In this document: piece after piece, positions 46,084-53,698 of the stretch
How positions within the stretch are numbered: the stretch's first letter is position 1
How the letters are laid out: every line of letters begins with the position of its first letter
Assembly: GCA_013285855.1 (NCBI GenBank)
Contig: JABDGW010000011.1
Coordinates: 1 to 53,698 of the forward strand
Direction of reading: 5' to 3'
Origin: Bacteroidota bacterium
GTDB taxonomy: Bacteria; Bacteroidota; Bacteroidia; Chitinophagales; Chitinophagaceae
Length of the DNA: 53,698 nt
Notes under the pieces: generated by a model
Database searches by the model: none
Seen by the model: only the letters and a program-made list of their open reading frames with translations
Told to the model about the DNA's origin: nothing
Program-made: the position numbers and the translations under genes

Positions 46084-47844
46084 ATGCGTATGAAAATTTT
46101 ACATGCACCTTGCCGAAGGTTTGTGATGTTTTGTGTGTTGATGGCCTCCTATGCCATACATGCCAATGCATCATCTCACAGAGAAGCCCCGTTGATATCC
46201 AATGATCCTTTGGCTGATAACACAGATGTTTATGCTTTCAGAAGCCCCGACAATCCAAACACTATTACCATCATTGCCAACTACATTCCTTTTGAATTGC
46301 CTGAGGGCGGCCCGAATTATTACACGTTTGGAGAAGACATCCGCTATGAAATTCATATCAAGAATAAAACAACAACAACCGGCGATGATATAACATACAG
46401 ATTTACGTTCACTCATGTAAATGAAGACCCGACTACTTTTTTCAATATAAGGCTGGGTAAACAAAATTTAAAAACTACTTACACCTGTGAAAAAAGTACC
46501 GATGGCGGCAAAACTTTTATAACCATAGTAAGCAACGGAACTGTGCCTCCGGCAAATATTGGTCCGCGCTCAATAACAAATGCTACAGTTGGTTTGGATA
46601 CTACTTATAACCAGCTTATTAAAAATGCAATTGTTACCACAAGTAATAAAGAAAAGATTTTTTGCGGCCCTGCAGATGATCCATTCTTCGTAGACCTTGC
46701 CGGCGCATTTGATGTTGGAAATTTCAGGCCCGAAGGTAATTCTGTTAATGCACCAAAAGACGGCCTTGCACGGTTTAATGTGCATTCAATTGCGTTGCAA
46801 ATTCCTATTAATCTTTTACAGAAAGATGGGAAAAATGTAAGCCAGGCAAAGAATATTTTAGACGCTGATTTTGTTATTGGCGTATGGGCAAGTGCAAGCC
46901 GCCGGAAAATAAAAACTATAGATAAATCAGGCATGCAGGAGTTCTCAGGAGACTGGGTGCAGGTTTCGCGTTTGGGAATGCCGCTTACCAATGAAGCCGT
47001 AATTCCTGTTGGTAAAAAAGACATGTGGAATACTAAATATTCCAACAGCACAGATGATGCTGCCTTTGTTCCATATTTTGAAAATCCGGAACTGGCTTTA
47101 TATATGGATGACAGCCAGTTTGGTGGTGCAGTGCCTTCTTTATCGGCGTTGCGCATTCAAACAAATTCTTTAGGCGCGTATGATTTCCGCAATGGCAAGC
47201 AGGGCTTATTTCCTTTAAAAGGAACGTCTGCAGTTACGGGTACAGCTTTGGATGATGCCGTTTTTGGTACTATTTTATTGCCAGATAACCATAGTCCAAG
47301 AGCTGTGGATCTATTACCTATTTTTTATACGGGCGTTCCTAACCTGGCTCCCTACCAGTTGGCAACTGGTAAACCAGATGGCAACCCGCTTGCAGCAGGC
47401 AAGCCTTTTATCAATAATTTCTTACCTACTTTAAGTGACATGCTGCGCCTGAATATGGCTGTGCCGGCAACACCGAGAAACAGTGCCGACTTTAGCAGCG
47501 ATGGACTTATACAAGCAGCAGTATTGGGATTAACTGATTCAAGATTTGATGGAAATAAAAATCTTGAATTTATACCAAATATGGATGGCTTTCCTAACGG
47601 CAGAAGATTAGAAGATGATGTAACTACAATTGAACTGCAGGCTGTAAGCGGTGTAGCTTTAGCAGCTATCGGCCTTTGGTATGATGATTATACTTTAGGC
47701 TCAAGCCCGGTTACACATGATCTTACAAATGTGCTTTCTTTCACAGCAGGGCCTACACATAACGATACAACATTTAAAACAAACTTTCCTTATGTGCAAA
47801 CACCATGGAGAGGTTTTGATCACACCATACAAGCAAGATTTTAA
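46084..47844 (+). CDS. DUF4331 protein, without sorting domain
   Basis: A 586-residue protein with an export signal (MKILHAPCRRFVMFCVLMASYAIHANA) and the DUF4331 hallmark start SSHREAPLISNDPLADNTDVYAF. It continues over nearly its whole length as the DUF4331 domain: IANYIPFELPEGGPNYYTFGEDIRYEIHI, YMDDSQFGGAVPSL, NNHSPRAVDLLPIF-like text, NMDGFPNGRRLEDDVTTIELQAVSG. It ends in HTIQARF without any C-terminal secretion domain. The His and Asp at the start of the mature region recall a metal site, but no function is known. The next gene is a close paralogue starting 18 bases later. Confidence 0.87.
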   Translation: MRMKILHAPCRRFVMFCVLMASYAIHANASSHREAPLISNDPLADNTDVYAFRSPDNPNTITIIANYIPFELPEGGPNYYTFGEDIRYEIHIKNKTTTTGDDITYRFTFTHVNEDPTTFFNIRLGKQNLKTTYTCEKSTDGGKTFITIVSNGTVPPANIGPRSITNATVGLDTTYNQLIKNAIVTTSNKEKIFCGPADDPFFVDLAGAFDVGNFRPEGNSVNAPKDGLARFNVHSIALQIPINLLQKDGKNVSQAKNILDADFVIGVWASASRRKIKTIDKSGMQEFSGDWVQVSRLGMPLTNEAVIPVGKKDMWNTKYSNSTDDAAFVPYFENPELALYMDDSQFGGAVPSLSALRIQTNSLGAYDFRNGKQGLFPLKGTSAVTGTALDDAVFGTILLPDNHSPRAVDLLPIFYTGVPNLAPYQLATGKPDGNPLAAGKPFINNFLPTLSDMLRLNMAVPATPRNSADFSSDGLIQAAVLGLTDSRFDGNKNLEFIPNMDGFPNGRRLEDDVTTIELQAVSGVALAAIGLWYDDYTLGSSPVTHDLTNVLSFTAGPTHNDTTFKTNFPYVQTPWRGFDHTIQARF

Positions 47845-47861
47845 CTTATAAAAAATTTATT

Positions 47862-50111
47862 ATGAATAGAATTATAAAACTATTTGCAGGTATAATAGTT
47901 TGTTTAATTGCAGGCCATTATACATCGTATGCTTCATCGCATCGTGAGGCGCCGCTGATCTCAAATGATCCGCTTGCAGATAATACAGACCTCTATGTTT
48001 TTCGCAGCCCCTGTGATACAAATAAGGTTGTAATGATCGCTAATTATATTCCTTTCGAACATCCTGCAGGCGGCCCTAACTATTATAATTTTGGTGAAGG
48101 CATCCGCTACGAAATCCATATTGATAACAATACCGAAACGCCTGGTGATGATATTGTTTACAGGTTTGTTTTTAAGCAAACTAGCCAGGATCCAACAACA
48201 TTTTTTAATATACGGTTGGGTAAACAAAATTTAAAGGATATGTACAGGTGTGATAAAAGCACTGATGGCGGTAAAACTTTTACAACTATTATAAGCGGCG
48301 GCATAGTTCCGCCAAATAATATTGGGCCAAGATCAATAGAAAACGCAACGGTAGGTTTAGGAGCTCCAGACTATGATGATTTAATGATGTCTGCAGTTAT
48401 TACAGCTTCGTCAGGCGAAAAAGTTTTTTGCGGGCCGGTTGATGATCCATTCTTTGTTGATTTAGGTGGCGCTTTTGATGTAGGCAATTTCAGGCCTGTT
48501 GGTCGTGATGGCCTGGCTAAGTTTAATTGCCATTCCATTGTAATTGAAGTGCCAATTTCAAGTTTGCAGAAAGGCGGAAAAACAACAAAATATGCAACAA
48601 GTATTTTAGATCCAAATTTTGTAATTGGAGTTTACGCATCTGCAAGCAGGCAAAAAATTACCACCTTCAATACTACTTCAGGTGAAAATGATTATTCAGG
48701 AAACTGGATACAAGTTTCAAGATTAGGAATGCCTTTAACTAATGAAGTGGTTATACCAATAGGATACAAAGATGAATGGAATGCAACAGACCCTTCAAAA
48801 GATATAAAATTCAAAGAGTATTTTAATAATCCTGAGCTGGCTTTGTATATGGATGACAGCCAGTTTGGTACCGCTGTTCCCGGTCTTTCTCAATTGCGTA
48901 TTCAAACAAAATCTTTAGGCTCTTTTGATTTTCGTAATGGCAAAAAAGGTCTATTCCCTTTAAAAGGTTCATCTGCAGTTGCAGGTACAGCTTTGGATGA
49001 TGCAAATTTTGGAACTATTTTATTGCCAAATAATCATAGTCCGCGTGCTGTAGATTTGTTGCCTATATTTCTTACAGGTGTTCCGAATCTTGCTCCGTAT
49101 CAGTTAGCAACCGGTAAGCCTGATGGCAACCCGCTTGCAAACGGCAAGCCTTTCATTAATAATTTTTTACCAACACTTGAAGACAGGTTAAGACTAAATA
49201 TGGCTGTGCCGGTTACACCACGCAACAGTGCTGACTTTAGCAGTTTAGGCATTATACAAGCTGCTGCTTTAGGCCTTACTGATCCAAGGTTTGATGGAAG
49301 TGCTGCTTTGCAATTTATTCCTAACATGGACGGCTTTCCTAATGGCAGAAGATTGGAAGATGATGTAACAACTATTGAGCTGCAGGCTGTAAGTGGTGTT
49401 GCATTGGCGGCTATTGGTTTGTGGTATGATGATTATAAAGTGGGTCACACAGCAAGCCCGGTAACTCCTGATTTCTTAAATGTGTATACGTTTACCGGAG
49501 GTGTAACAAAGAATGACACAACATTAAAATCATGCTTCCCGTATGAACAATCACCATGGAGAGGTTTCACAGGCAAACAATATGAAGGTGTATTAGCTGT
49601 AACATTTACAGGCTTTACTGCTACTGCTGCTGAGCATACTTCTTTATTAAAATGGGAGGTTGCAAACCAGGTAAATAACGATCATTATGATGTTGAGGCA
49701 AGTACTGATGCTAACCAATATAAAGTTATCGGCCAGGTTTCAGCAAAAGATGACGGTTCTGTGTTCCAGTTTATAGATCAAAATCCATCTATGGCAAAAA
49801 CAAACTTCTATCGCATTAAAGAAGTTGATAAAGATGGGAAATCTATTTACTCGGCTGTACGCTATGTTAAGTTTAATGCAAGCGTAATAACCATTTCACC
49901 TAATCCTGCAGCATCATTTATCAAAGTAAATTCTTCAATAGAAAATTTACAGATAAATATATTTGATGTTACAGGCAGAAAAGTTGCTTCTCAAATGCTT
50001 AACGGTTCATCTGCGCAAATAAATATTGCGTCTTTGCCATCAGGCATATATACTGTTATTGCATACAGCAATGGTGTTAAAACAGATACCAAAAAAATTG
50101 TAAAACAATAG
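47862..50111 (+). CDS. DUF4331 protein with T9SS C-terminal sorting domain
   Basis: A 749-residue paralogue of the preceding gene. Residues 25 to about 570 repeat the DUF4331 domain, with long identical stretches such as SSHREAPLISNDPLADNTD and NMDGFPNGRRLEDDVTT. A linker with a beta-sandwich-like segment follows (about 575-670, LLKWEVANQVNNDHYDVEAS). The final 75 residues are a type A T9SS sorting domain: ISPNPAASFIKV, NIFDVTGRKV, LPSGIYTVIAY and a Lys-rich end. So this copy should reach the cell surface or medium, whereas the first should remain in the periplasm. A strong terminator follows its stop. Confidence 0.9.
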   Translation: MNRIIKLFAGIIVCLIAGHYTSYASSHREAPLISNDPLADNTDLYVFRSPCDTNKVVMIANYIPFEHPAGGPNYYNFGEGIRYEIHIDNNTETPGDDIVYRFVFKQTSQDPTTFFNIRLGKQNLKDMYRCDKSTDGGKTFTTIISGGIVPPNNIGPRSIENATVGLGAPDYDDLMMSAVITASSGEKVFCGPVDDPFFVDLGGAFDVGNFRPVGRDGLAKFNCHSIVIEVPISSLQKGGKTTKYATSILDPNFVIGVYASASRQKITTFNTTSGENDYSGNWIQVSRLGMPLTNEVVIPIGYKDEWNATDPSKDIKFKEYFNNPELALYMDDSQFGTAVPGLSQLRIQTKSLGSFDFRNGKKGLFPLKGSSAVAGTALDDANFGTILLPNNHSPRAVDLLPIFLTGVPNLAPYQLATGKPDGNPLANGKPFINNFLPTLEDRLRLNMAVPVTPRNSADFSSLGIIQAAALGLTDPRFDGSAALQFIPNMDGFPNGRRLEDDVTTIELQAVSGVALAAIGLWYDDYKVGHTASPVTPDFLNVYTFTGGVTKNDTTLKSCFPYEQSPWRGFTGKQYEGVLAVTFTGFTATAAEHTSLLKWEVANQVNNDHYDVEASTDANQYKVIGQVSAKDDGSVFQFIDQNPSMAKTNFYRIKEVDKDGKSIYSAVRYVKFNASVITISPNPAASFIKVNSSIENLQINIFDVTGRKVASQMLNGSSAQINIASLPSGIYTVIAYSNGVKTDTKKIVKQ

Positions 50112-50123
50112 TATTTTATCATA

Positions 50124-50159
50124 AAAACATTACGCGGTTAAACATCGTGTAATGTTTTT
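50124..50159 (+). terminator. Intrinsic terminator/attenuator after the DUF4331 pair
   Basis: AAAACATTAC (50124-50133) is the exact complement of GTAATGTTTT (50149-50158), followed by further T. The 15-base loop and T tail make a good terminator. It lies 19 bases before the TPR gene and may lower expression of the downstream pair. Confidence 0.7.
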
Positions 50160-50177
50160 GTTTTTATAATAAACAAA

Positions 50178-51521
50178 ATGAAAAAGAAAAATATTTACCT
50201 GCTTAGTATAATTATCTTTTGCGTTGCAGTTGCAGGTATTATCGTAAAATACAATTATAAAAAAGCAGCAGATGAAAAGAAAGGTTATGTGTTGCTTGAA
50301 AGAAAAGGCGCGTTAGCTAATTCTAATGAATGGAAGCTGGCAAAACATTCTTCAGATTCCCTGCTTGCATTAATAAAAGATAATCCTACAGATTCAAAGT
50401 CGCAGTTGCGGCTTGCAGCTTTATACATCCAGGAAGCAAGAGTTACCGGTGATTATGCTTATTATGATGTTGCTGCAATGAAGTATATAAATGATGTTTT
50501 AAATCTTGATTCATTAAACTTTAATGCTCTTGTATTTAAATCGCTTATTTATATGTCGCAGCACCATTTTGCCGATGGTTTGGTTGTGGCACACAAAGCA
50601 CAACAAATAAATCCTTATAATGCTTATGTATATGGTTTATTGGTTGATGGTAATGTAGAAATGGGCAGTTATGATTCTGCTGTAATGTATGCTGATAAAA
50701 TGGTATCGGTAAGACCTGATCTTACTTCTTATTCGCGTGTATCGTATGTGCGTGAAATTTTGGGCGATTATCCCGGCGCTATTAAGGCAATGCAAATGGC
50801 TGTTGATGCCGGCGGCCCTGGTGATGAACATACAGAATGGACGAGATACCAGCTTGCCAACTTATACCAGAAAATTGGTGATTATAAAAAAGCAGATACT
50901 CTATATCATATCTCTTTATCTATGCGGCCAAATTACGCTTATGCACTTTCAGGGCTTGCACAAATTGCAATGGCTGATAAAGATTATGCGAATGCAATAA
51001 GCCTCTACGAAAAAGCAGATTCTGTTGTTGATGATTATTCAATAAAAGAAGAGTTGGTTGATGCGTATCAGCAATCTGGCCAGCAGGCAAAAGCAGATAA
51101 GCTTTCCAAAGAAGTGATTGATGAGCTAAATACAAATTCACAAGCAGCCGTTGCTAACCAAAACTTAGGACACTATGCCGACAGAGAGCTTGCTTACGCG
51201 TATCTTAAATTAAAAGACAATGATAAAGCTTTGGAGCATGCGCTGATGGAATATAACAGGCGGCCAAACAACATAGATGTTAATGAAACTGTTGCCTGGG
51301 TTTATTACAACAAAGGGGATTATGCCAAAGCTGTTCCATATATAAATGTTGCTTTGCGTACGCATTCAAAAAACCCTGTTTTATTAAGCAGGGCTGCATT
51401 GATATATTATAAATCAGGTAATGAACAGTTGGCAAAAACAACTATTGAGCAAACATCCTTACAAAATCCATATATAGATCCGGAATTAAGAACTGAAGCA
51501 CAAACAATAGCCAAATTGTAA
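50178..51521 (+). CDS. Tetratricopeptide-repeat protein, membrane anchored
   Basis: A 447-residue protein with an N-terminal membrane anchor or uncleaved signal (IYLLSIIIFCVAVAGIIVKY) and at least eight TPR-like units. Examples are FNALVFKSLIYMSQHHFADGLVVAHKAQQINP, YQLANLYQKIGDYKKADTLYHISLSMRP, ALSGLAQIAMADKDYANAISLYEKAD and NVALRTHSKNPVLLSRAALIYYKSGN. TPR arrays scaffold protein complexes. It stands between the DUF4331 pair and HupE on the same strand, with a 9-base gap to the latter, so it probably belongs to the same functional unit. Confidence 0.85.
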   Translation: MKKKNIYLLSIIIFCVAVAGIIVKYNYKKAADEKKGYVLLERKGALANSNEWKLAKHSSDSLLALIKDNPTDSKSQLRLAALYIQEARVTGDYAYYDVAAMKYINDVLNLDSLNFNALVFKSLIYMSQHHFADGLVVAHKAQQINPYNAYVYGLLVDGNVEMGSYDSAVMYADKMVSVRPDLTSYSRVSYVREILGDYPGAIKAMQMAVDAGGPGDEHTEWTRYQLANLYQKIGDYKKADTLYHISLSMRPNYAYALSGLAQIAMADKDYANAISLYEKADSVVDDYSIKEELVDAYQQSGQQAKADKLSKEVIDELNTNSQAAVANQNLGHYADRELAYAYLKLKDNDKALEHALMEYNRRPNNIDVNETVAWVYYNKGDYAKAVPYINVALRTHSKNPVLLSRAALIYYKSGNEQLAKTTIEQTSLQNPYIDPELRTEAQTIAKL

Positions 51522-51530
51522 ACTAATTAT

Positions 51531-52205
51531 GTGAATTCAAAACCGGCCTTTAAGCCACATTATATCGTAGGCGTTTGTTTTTTATTATTGGCTTCAAATA
51601 TTTATGGTCATACAATTAATTATGCTTTAGATAAGGCGCCGGCAGGCAATGTATTCTGGTATTATTTAAAGCTGGGTTATATGCACATATTGCCAAACGG
51701 GTTTGATCATATTTTATTTGTAACAGGTCTTTGTTTATTAAGCACAAAAGTCAGCACTATTCTTTGGCAGGCAACTGCATTTACTGTTGCGCATTCTATT
51801 ACGCTGGCCTTATCAATGAAGAATATAATTGTTGCGCCAAGTGCAGTGGTAGAGCCGATCATAGCATTATCTATTTTATTTGTTGCATTGGAAAACATAA
51901 TGATTGATAAGCTTAGCCCGTGGCGAATTTTAATCGTGTTTATGTTCGGGCTGATACACGGAATGGGTTTTGCCAGCGCATTAAATGAAATTGGTTTGCC
52001 TAGCGATAAATTCTTTTTGTCAATATTCAGTTTTAATGTGGGTGTTGAGCTCGGGCAGGTAACCGTAATTTTTACGGTATTTGGATTAGTGATAATACCG
52101 TTTCGTAACATAAAAAATTATAAGAAAAAAGTTGTTTATCCATTATCAATTATCATCGCATCCATTGCATTGTACTGGACGATACAAAGAGTATTTTTTG
52201 TATGA
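51531..52205 (+). CDS. HupE/UreJ-family membrane protein
   Basis: A 224-residue membrane protein starting with GTG at 51531. A signal-like first span (IVGVCFLLLASNIYG) precedes about six more. The conserved metal-type motifs of the HupE/UreJ_2 family are present: HILPNGFDHILFVTGLCLL, FTVAHSITLALS and FGLIHGMGFASAL, with four conserved His and one Asp in membrane-near positions. Relatives are thought to transport nickel or another divalent metal. It is the last gene of the DUF4331-TPR-HupE set, and a short hairpin follows (52219-52231). Confidence 0.85.
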   Translation: MNSKPAFKPHYIVGVCFLLLASNIYGHTINYALDKAPAGNVFWYYLKLGYMHILPNGFDHILFVTGLCLLSTKVSTILWQATAFTVAHSITLALSMKNIIVAPSAVVEPIIALSILFVALENIMIDKLSPWRILIVFMFGLIHGMGFASALNEIGLPSDKFFLSIFSFNVGVELGQVTVIFTVFGLVIIPFRNIKNYKKKVVYPLSIIIASIALYWTIQRVFFV

Positions 52206-52260
52206 AGGAAGATATTGCAACCTGACAGGTTTTATAATACCTGGAAAGAAAACATAATTT

Positions 52261-52365
52261 GATACAGAAACAAGGTTAAAAGCTGAAGCTGCTCCTGTTG
52301 ATGAAATTTGTTTTACGCCGGGTACGCCATTTAGCGCAAAGCTGAGCTTTAGCTATTTTTTTTAA
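52261..52365 (+). pseudogene. Possible relic of an outer-membrane barrel C-terminus
   Basis: A 34-codon frame, opened directly after an in-frame TAA, ends TPGTPFSAKLSFSYFF and a stop. A final strand of alternating residues closing in Phe is typical of TonB-dependent receptor C-termini, and PGTPF often precedes it. It faces the C-terminus of an intact receptor gene on the other strand. It may be what is left of a second receptor, or chance. Confidence 0.25.
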
Positions 52366-52399
52366 ATGATAAATATTCAATGGCAATCGCAGCCAGTAT

Positions 52400-53698
52400 T
52401 TAATTTTTAAAATCAATTGGTACTAATATTTTAAAGCTGATATTTCTTCCCATTTCATACACGCCAATCCTGTCGGTAACATTATTCGGATCACCATATT
52501 TTAATCGACTCATATTGCTTTGATAAGCAACATCTGTAATATTGTTAGCATAGATGTATAAAGAAAAAAGCGTTTTCTTTTTTGAACAAACATCAGCGCC
52601 TGCACCAATATTTAATAATGTATAAGCAGGTGTAATGGTTTCATCTCCGAACTTGTAATAAATTTTATTTTGCTTAAAGCAATTTACCACATCCGTACGC
52701 AGGTATAAATTTTTAAAAATGTTGCCTGCTTTTTTTGCAGTAAGCTCAATACCTGATATTAACTTGTTTGGAGGCGTGTATGGAAGATATTTTGTTGAAT
52801 CGTCCTGGTGTTTTTGAATGGCGGTTACTGTTGAAAATGTATTATTAAAATGAAACCAGGCTACCGTTTGCGGATGCACATTAAATACCAGTTCTCCTCC
52901 GCTTAAAACCGCATCACCGGAAATATATTTGAACGTAACAGCATCCGGCGCATCAGGAACTGTTATATCTGTTCTTAAAGAATCGCCGCCCGATACACTT
53001 GCAAGTTTTACAGGGAAAATATAGTTGTTGATATTGTTTACAAAAAGATTGGCTTCGGCTGTAATATCTTTATTATTTATACCGATGGTTGCATCAACTT
53101 CTATACTTGTCTCGGGTTTTAAATTCGGGTCACCGATTTCATAAAAAGGAGTTCCGTCATGTATGCCATCGCTGCCGCTTTCCGCAATGTTGGGCGCCCT
53201 GAAACCTCTGGAAACATTTAGCTTTCCATAAAATGAATTTGAAAAATCATACGCTAAACCAATGCTTCCTGAAACACCGCTGAAACTGGTTTTATAACCT
53301 GTAAAGCGATGAATGGCGCCGGCAGATGAACCGGGTAATTTTCCGCCGGAACTATCAATATATAAATCATTGCCCTGGAGGCTGCGGTTATCAAAACGTA
53401 AGCCGCCGCTTAATGTAAGTTTATCAAATGTTTTTTTAGCGATGGCAAAAACACCAACATCAAACAAATTATATTCGGGCACTAAAAAAACGCTGCCCAA
53501 ATTTTTTGATTGCTGCGCCATACCGTTTGCGCCAACAGAAAATTCGAGATGATTTTTTTCTGCAAGAATGTATCTTAAATCATAATTAAATGTGTTGAGA
53601 TGAAAGTAAATATTGTACACATTGCCAAGTGTTGCATCATTGGCTTCTTCACGCAGGTTTTGCTGAAAGCCTAAACGAACGCCAAGCCTTCCGTTGCC
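52400..53698 (-). CDS. TonB-dependent receptor, C-terminal part (runs off right edge)
   Basis: The minus-strand frame is open from the right edge to a TAA at 52400, giving the last 432 residues of a longer protein. The sequence is a series of barrel strands with FYGKLNVSRGFRAPNIAESGSDGIHDGTPFYEIGDPNLKPETSIEVDATIGI, a hallmark region of TonB-dependent siderophore, vitamin or metal receptors, then LYIYANNITDVAYQS and a final strand FKILVPIDFKN. The plug domain is outside the window. The neighbour HupE is a metal-type transporter, so a metal or metal-chelate ligand is tempting but unproven. Confidence 0.88.
   Translation of the reverse strand, partial: GNGRLGVRLGFQQNLREEANDATLGNVYNIYFHLNTFNYDLRYILAEKNHLEFSVGANGMAQQSKNLGSVFLVPEYNLFDVGVFAIAKKTFDKLTLSGGLRFDNRSLQGNDLYIDSSGGKLPGSSAGAIHRFTGYKTSFSGVSGSIGLAYDFSNSFYGKLNVSRGFRAPNIAESGSDGIHDGTPFYEIGDPNLKPETSIEVDATIGINNKDITAEANLFVNNINNYIFPVKLASVSGGDSLRTDITVPDAPDAVTFKYISGDAVLSGGELVFNVHPQTVAWFHFNNTFSTVTAIQKHQDDSTKYLPYTPPNKLISGIELTAKKAGNIFKNLYLRTDVVNCFKQNKIYYKFGDETITPAYTLLNIGAGADVCSKKKTLFSLYIYANNITDVAYQSNMSRLKYGDPNNVTDRIGVYEMGRNISFKILVPIDFKN

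Noticed and set aside
1..53698. CRISPR arrays, rRNA genes and intact insertion sequences
   Set aside because: I saw no regularly spaced repeats, no rRNA-like stretches and no transposase frames in the window.

Overview
The window reads as chromosome of a Bacteroidota bacterium, most likely family Chitinophagaceae or close to it. The flanks are AT-rich. Promoter-like sites follow the Bacteroidota pattern TTTG-N19-TAnnTTTG. Lineage-typical families are common: DUF4836 lipoprotein, DUF4407, DUF4331, a long-form IspG with a central insert, a type IX secretion sorting domain, a TonB-dependent receptor, OmpA/Omp85-like barrels and DUF5009. No species can be named from the sequence alone.

Left flank (1-6132): the start of a secreted protein running off the left edge; a NagZ-type GH3 glycosidase fused to a serine hydrolase and split by a +1 frameshift in a run of eight A; a DUF4836 lipoprotein; an SDR dehydrogenase of the fucose-dehydrogenase kind; and tRNA-Ser(GCT) with a clear promoter and a terminator behind it.

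Accessory block (about 6133-21010): directly after the tRNA-Ser come a set of 7-base repeats and a possible integrase remnant, then a nearly complete choline-to-glycine catabolic cluster. On the minus strand are betA, betB and an APC-type permease. Divergent from them on the plus strand, in one tightly coupled operon, are a GbcA-like Rieske oxygenase, a dimethylglycine oxidase and all four subunits of heterotetrameric sarcosine oxidase (soxBDAG). Together they would take choline to betaine aldehyde, betaine, dimethylglycine, sarcosine and glycine, with methyl groups passed to tetrahydrofolate. The Rieske reductase, a dedicated regulator and folate-processing genes are absent. The soxA end is much richer in GC than the flanks, and the block ends in broken gene relics, so acquisition by transfer is likely. 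A near-identical motif of about 26 bases lies upstream of betBA and in the permease/gbcA divergent region.

Middle (21081-37779): alpha/beta hydrolase, PfpI-type protein, alditol-oxidase-like flavoprotein, metallo-beta-lactamase-fold hydrolase, BglX-type GH3 glucosidase, GntP transporter plus glycerate kinase (one base apart), two tandem 162-residue exported paralogues, a lipoprotein, two outer-membrane barrels, an aromatic-amino-acid-type PLP decarboxylase, a DUF5009 membrane acyltransferase and a small ferredoxin-like-fold protein.

Right part (37973-53698): a kaiC-kaiB-kaiB-histidine kinase operon with its own promoter and no kaiA, a DUF4407 membrane protein, ispG, an SMP-30-like propeller, then DUF4331-DUF4331(T9SS)-TPR-HupE, a candidate uncharacterised surface/metal system, facing the C-terminal part of a TonB-dependent receptor cut by the right edge.
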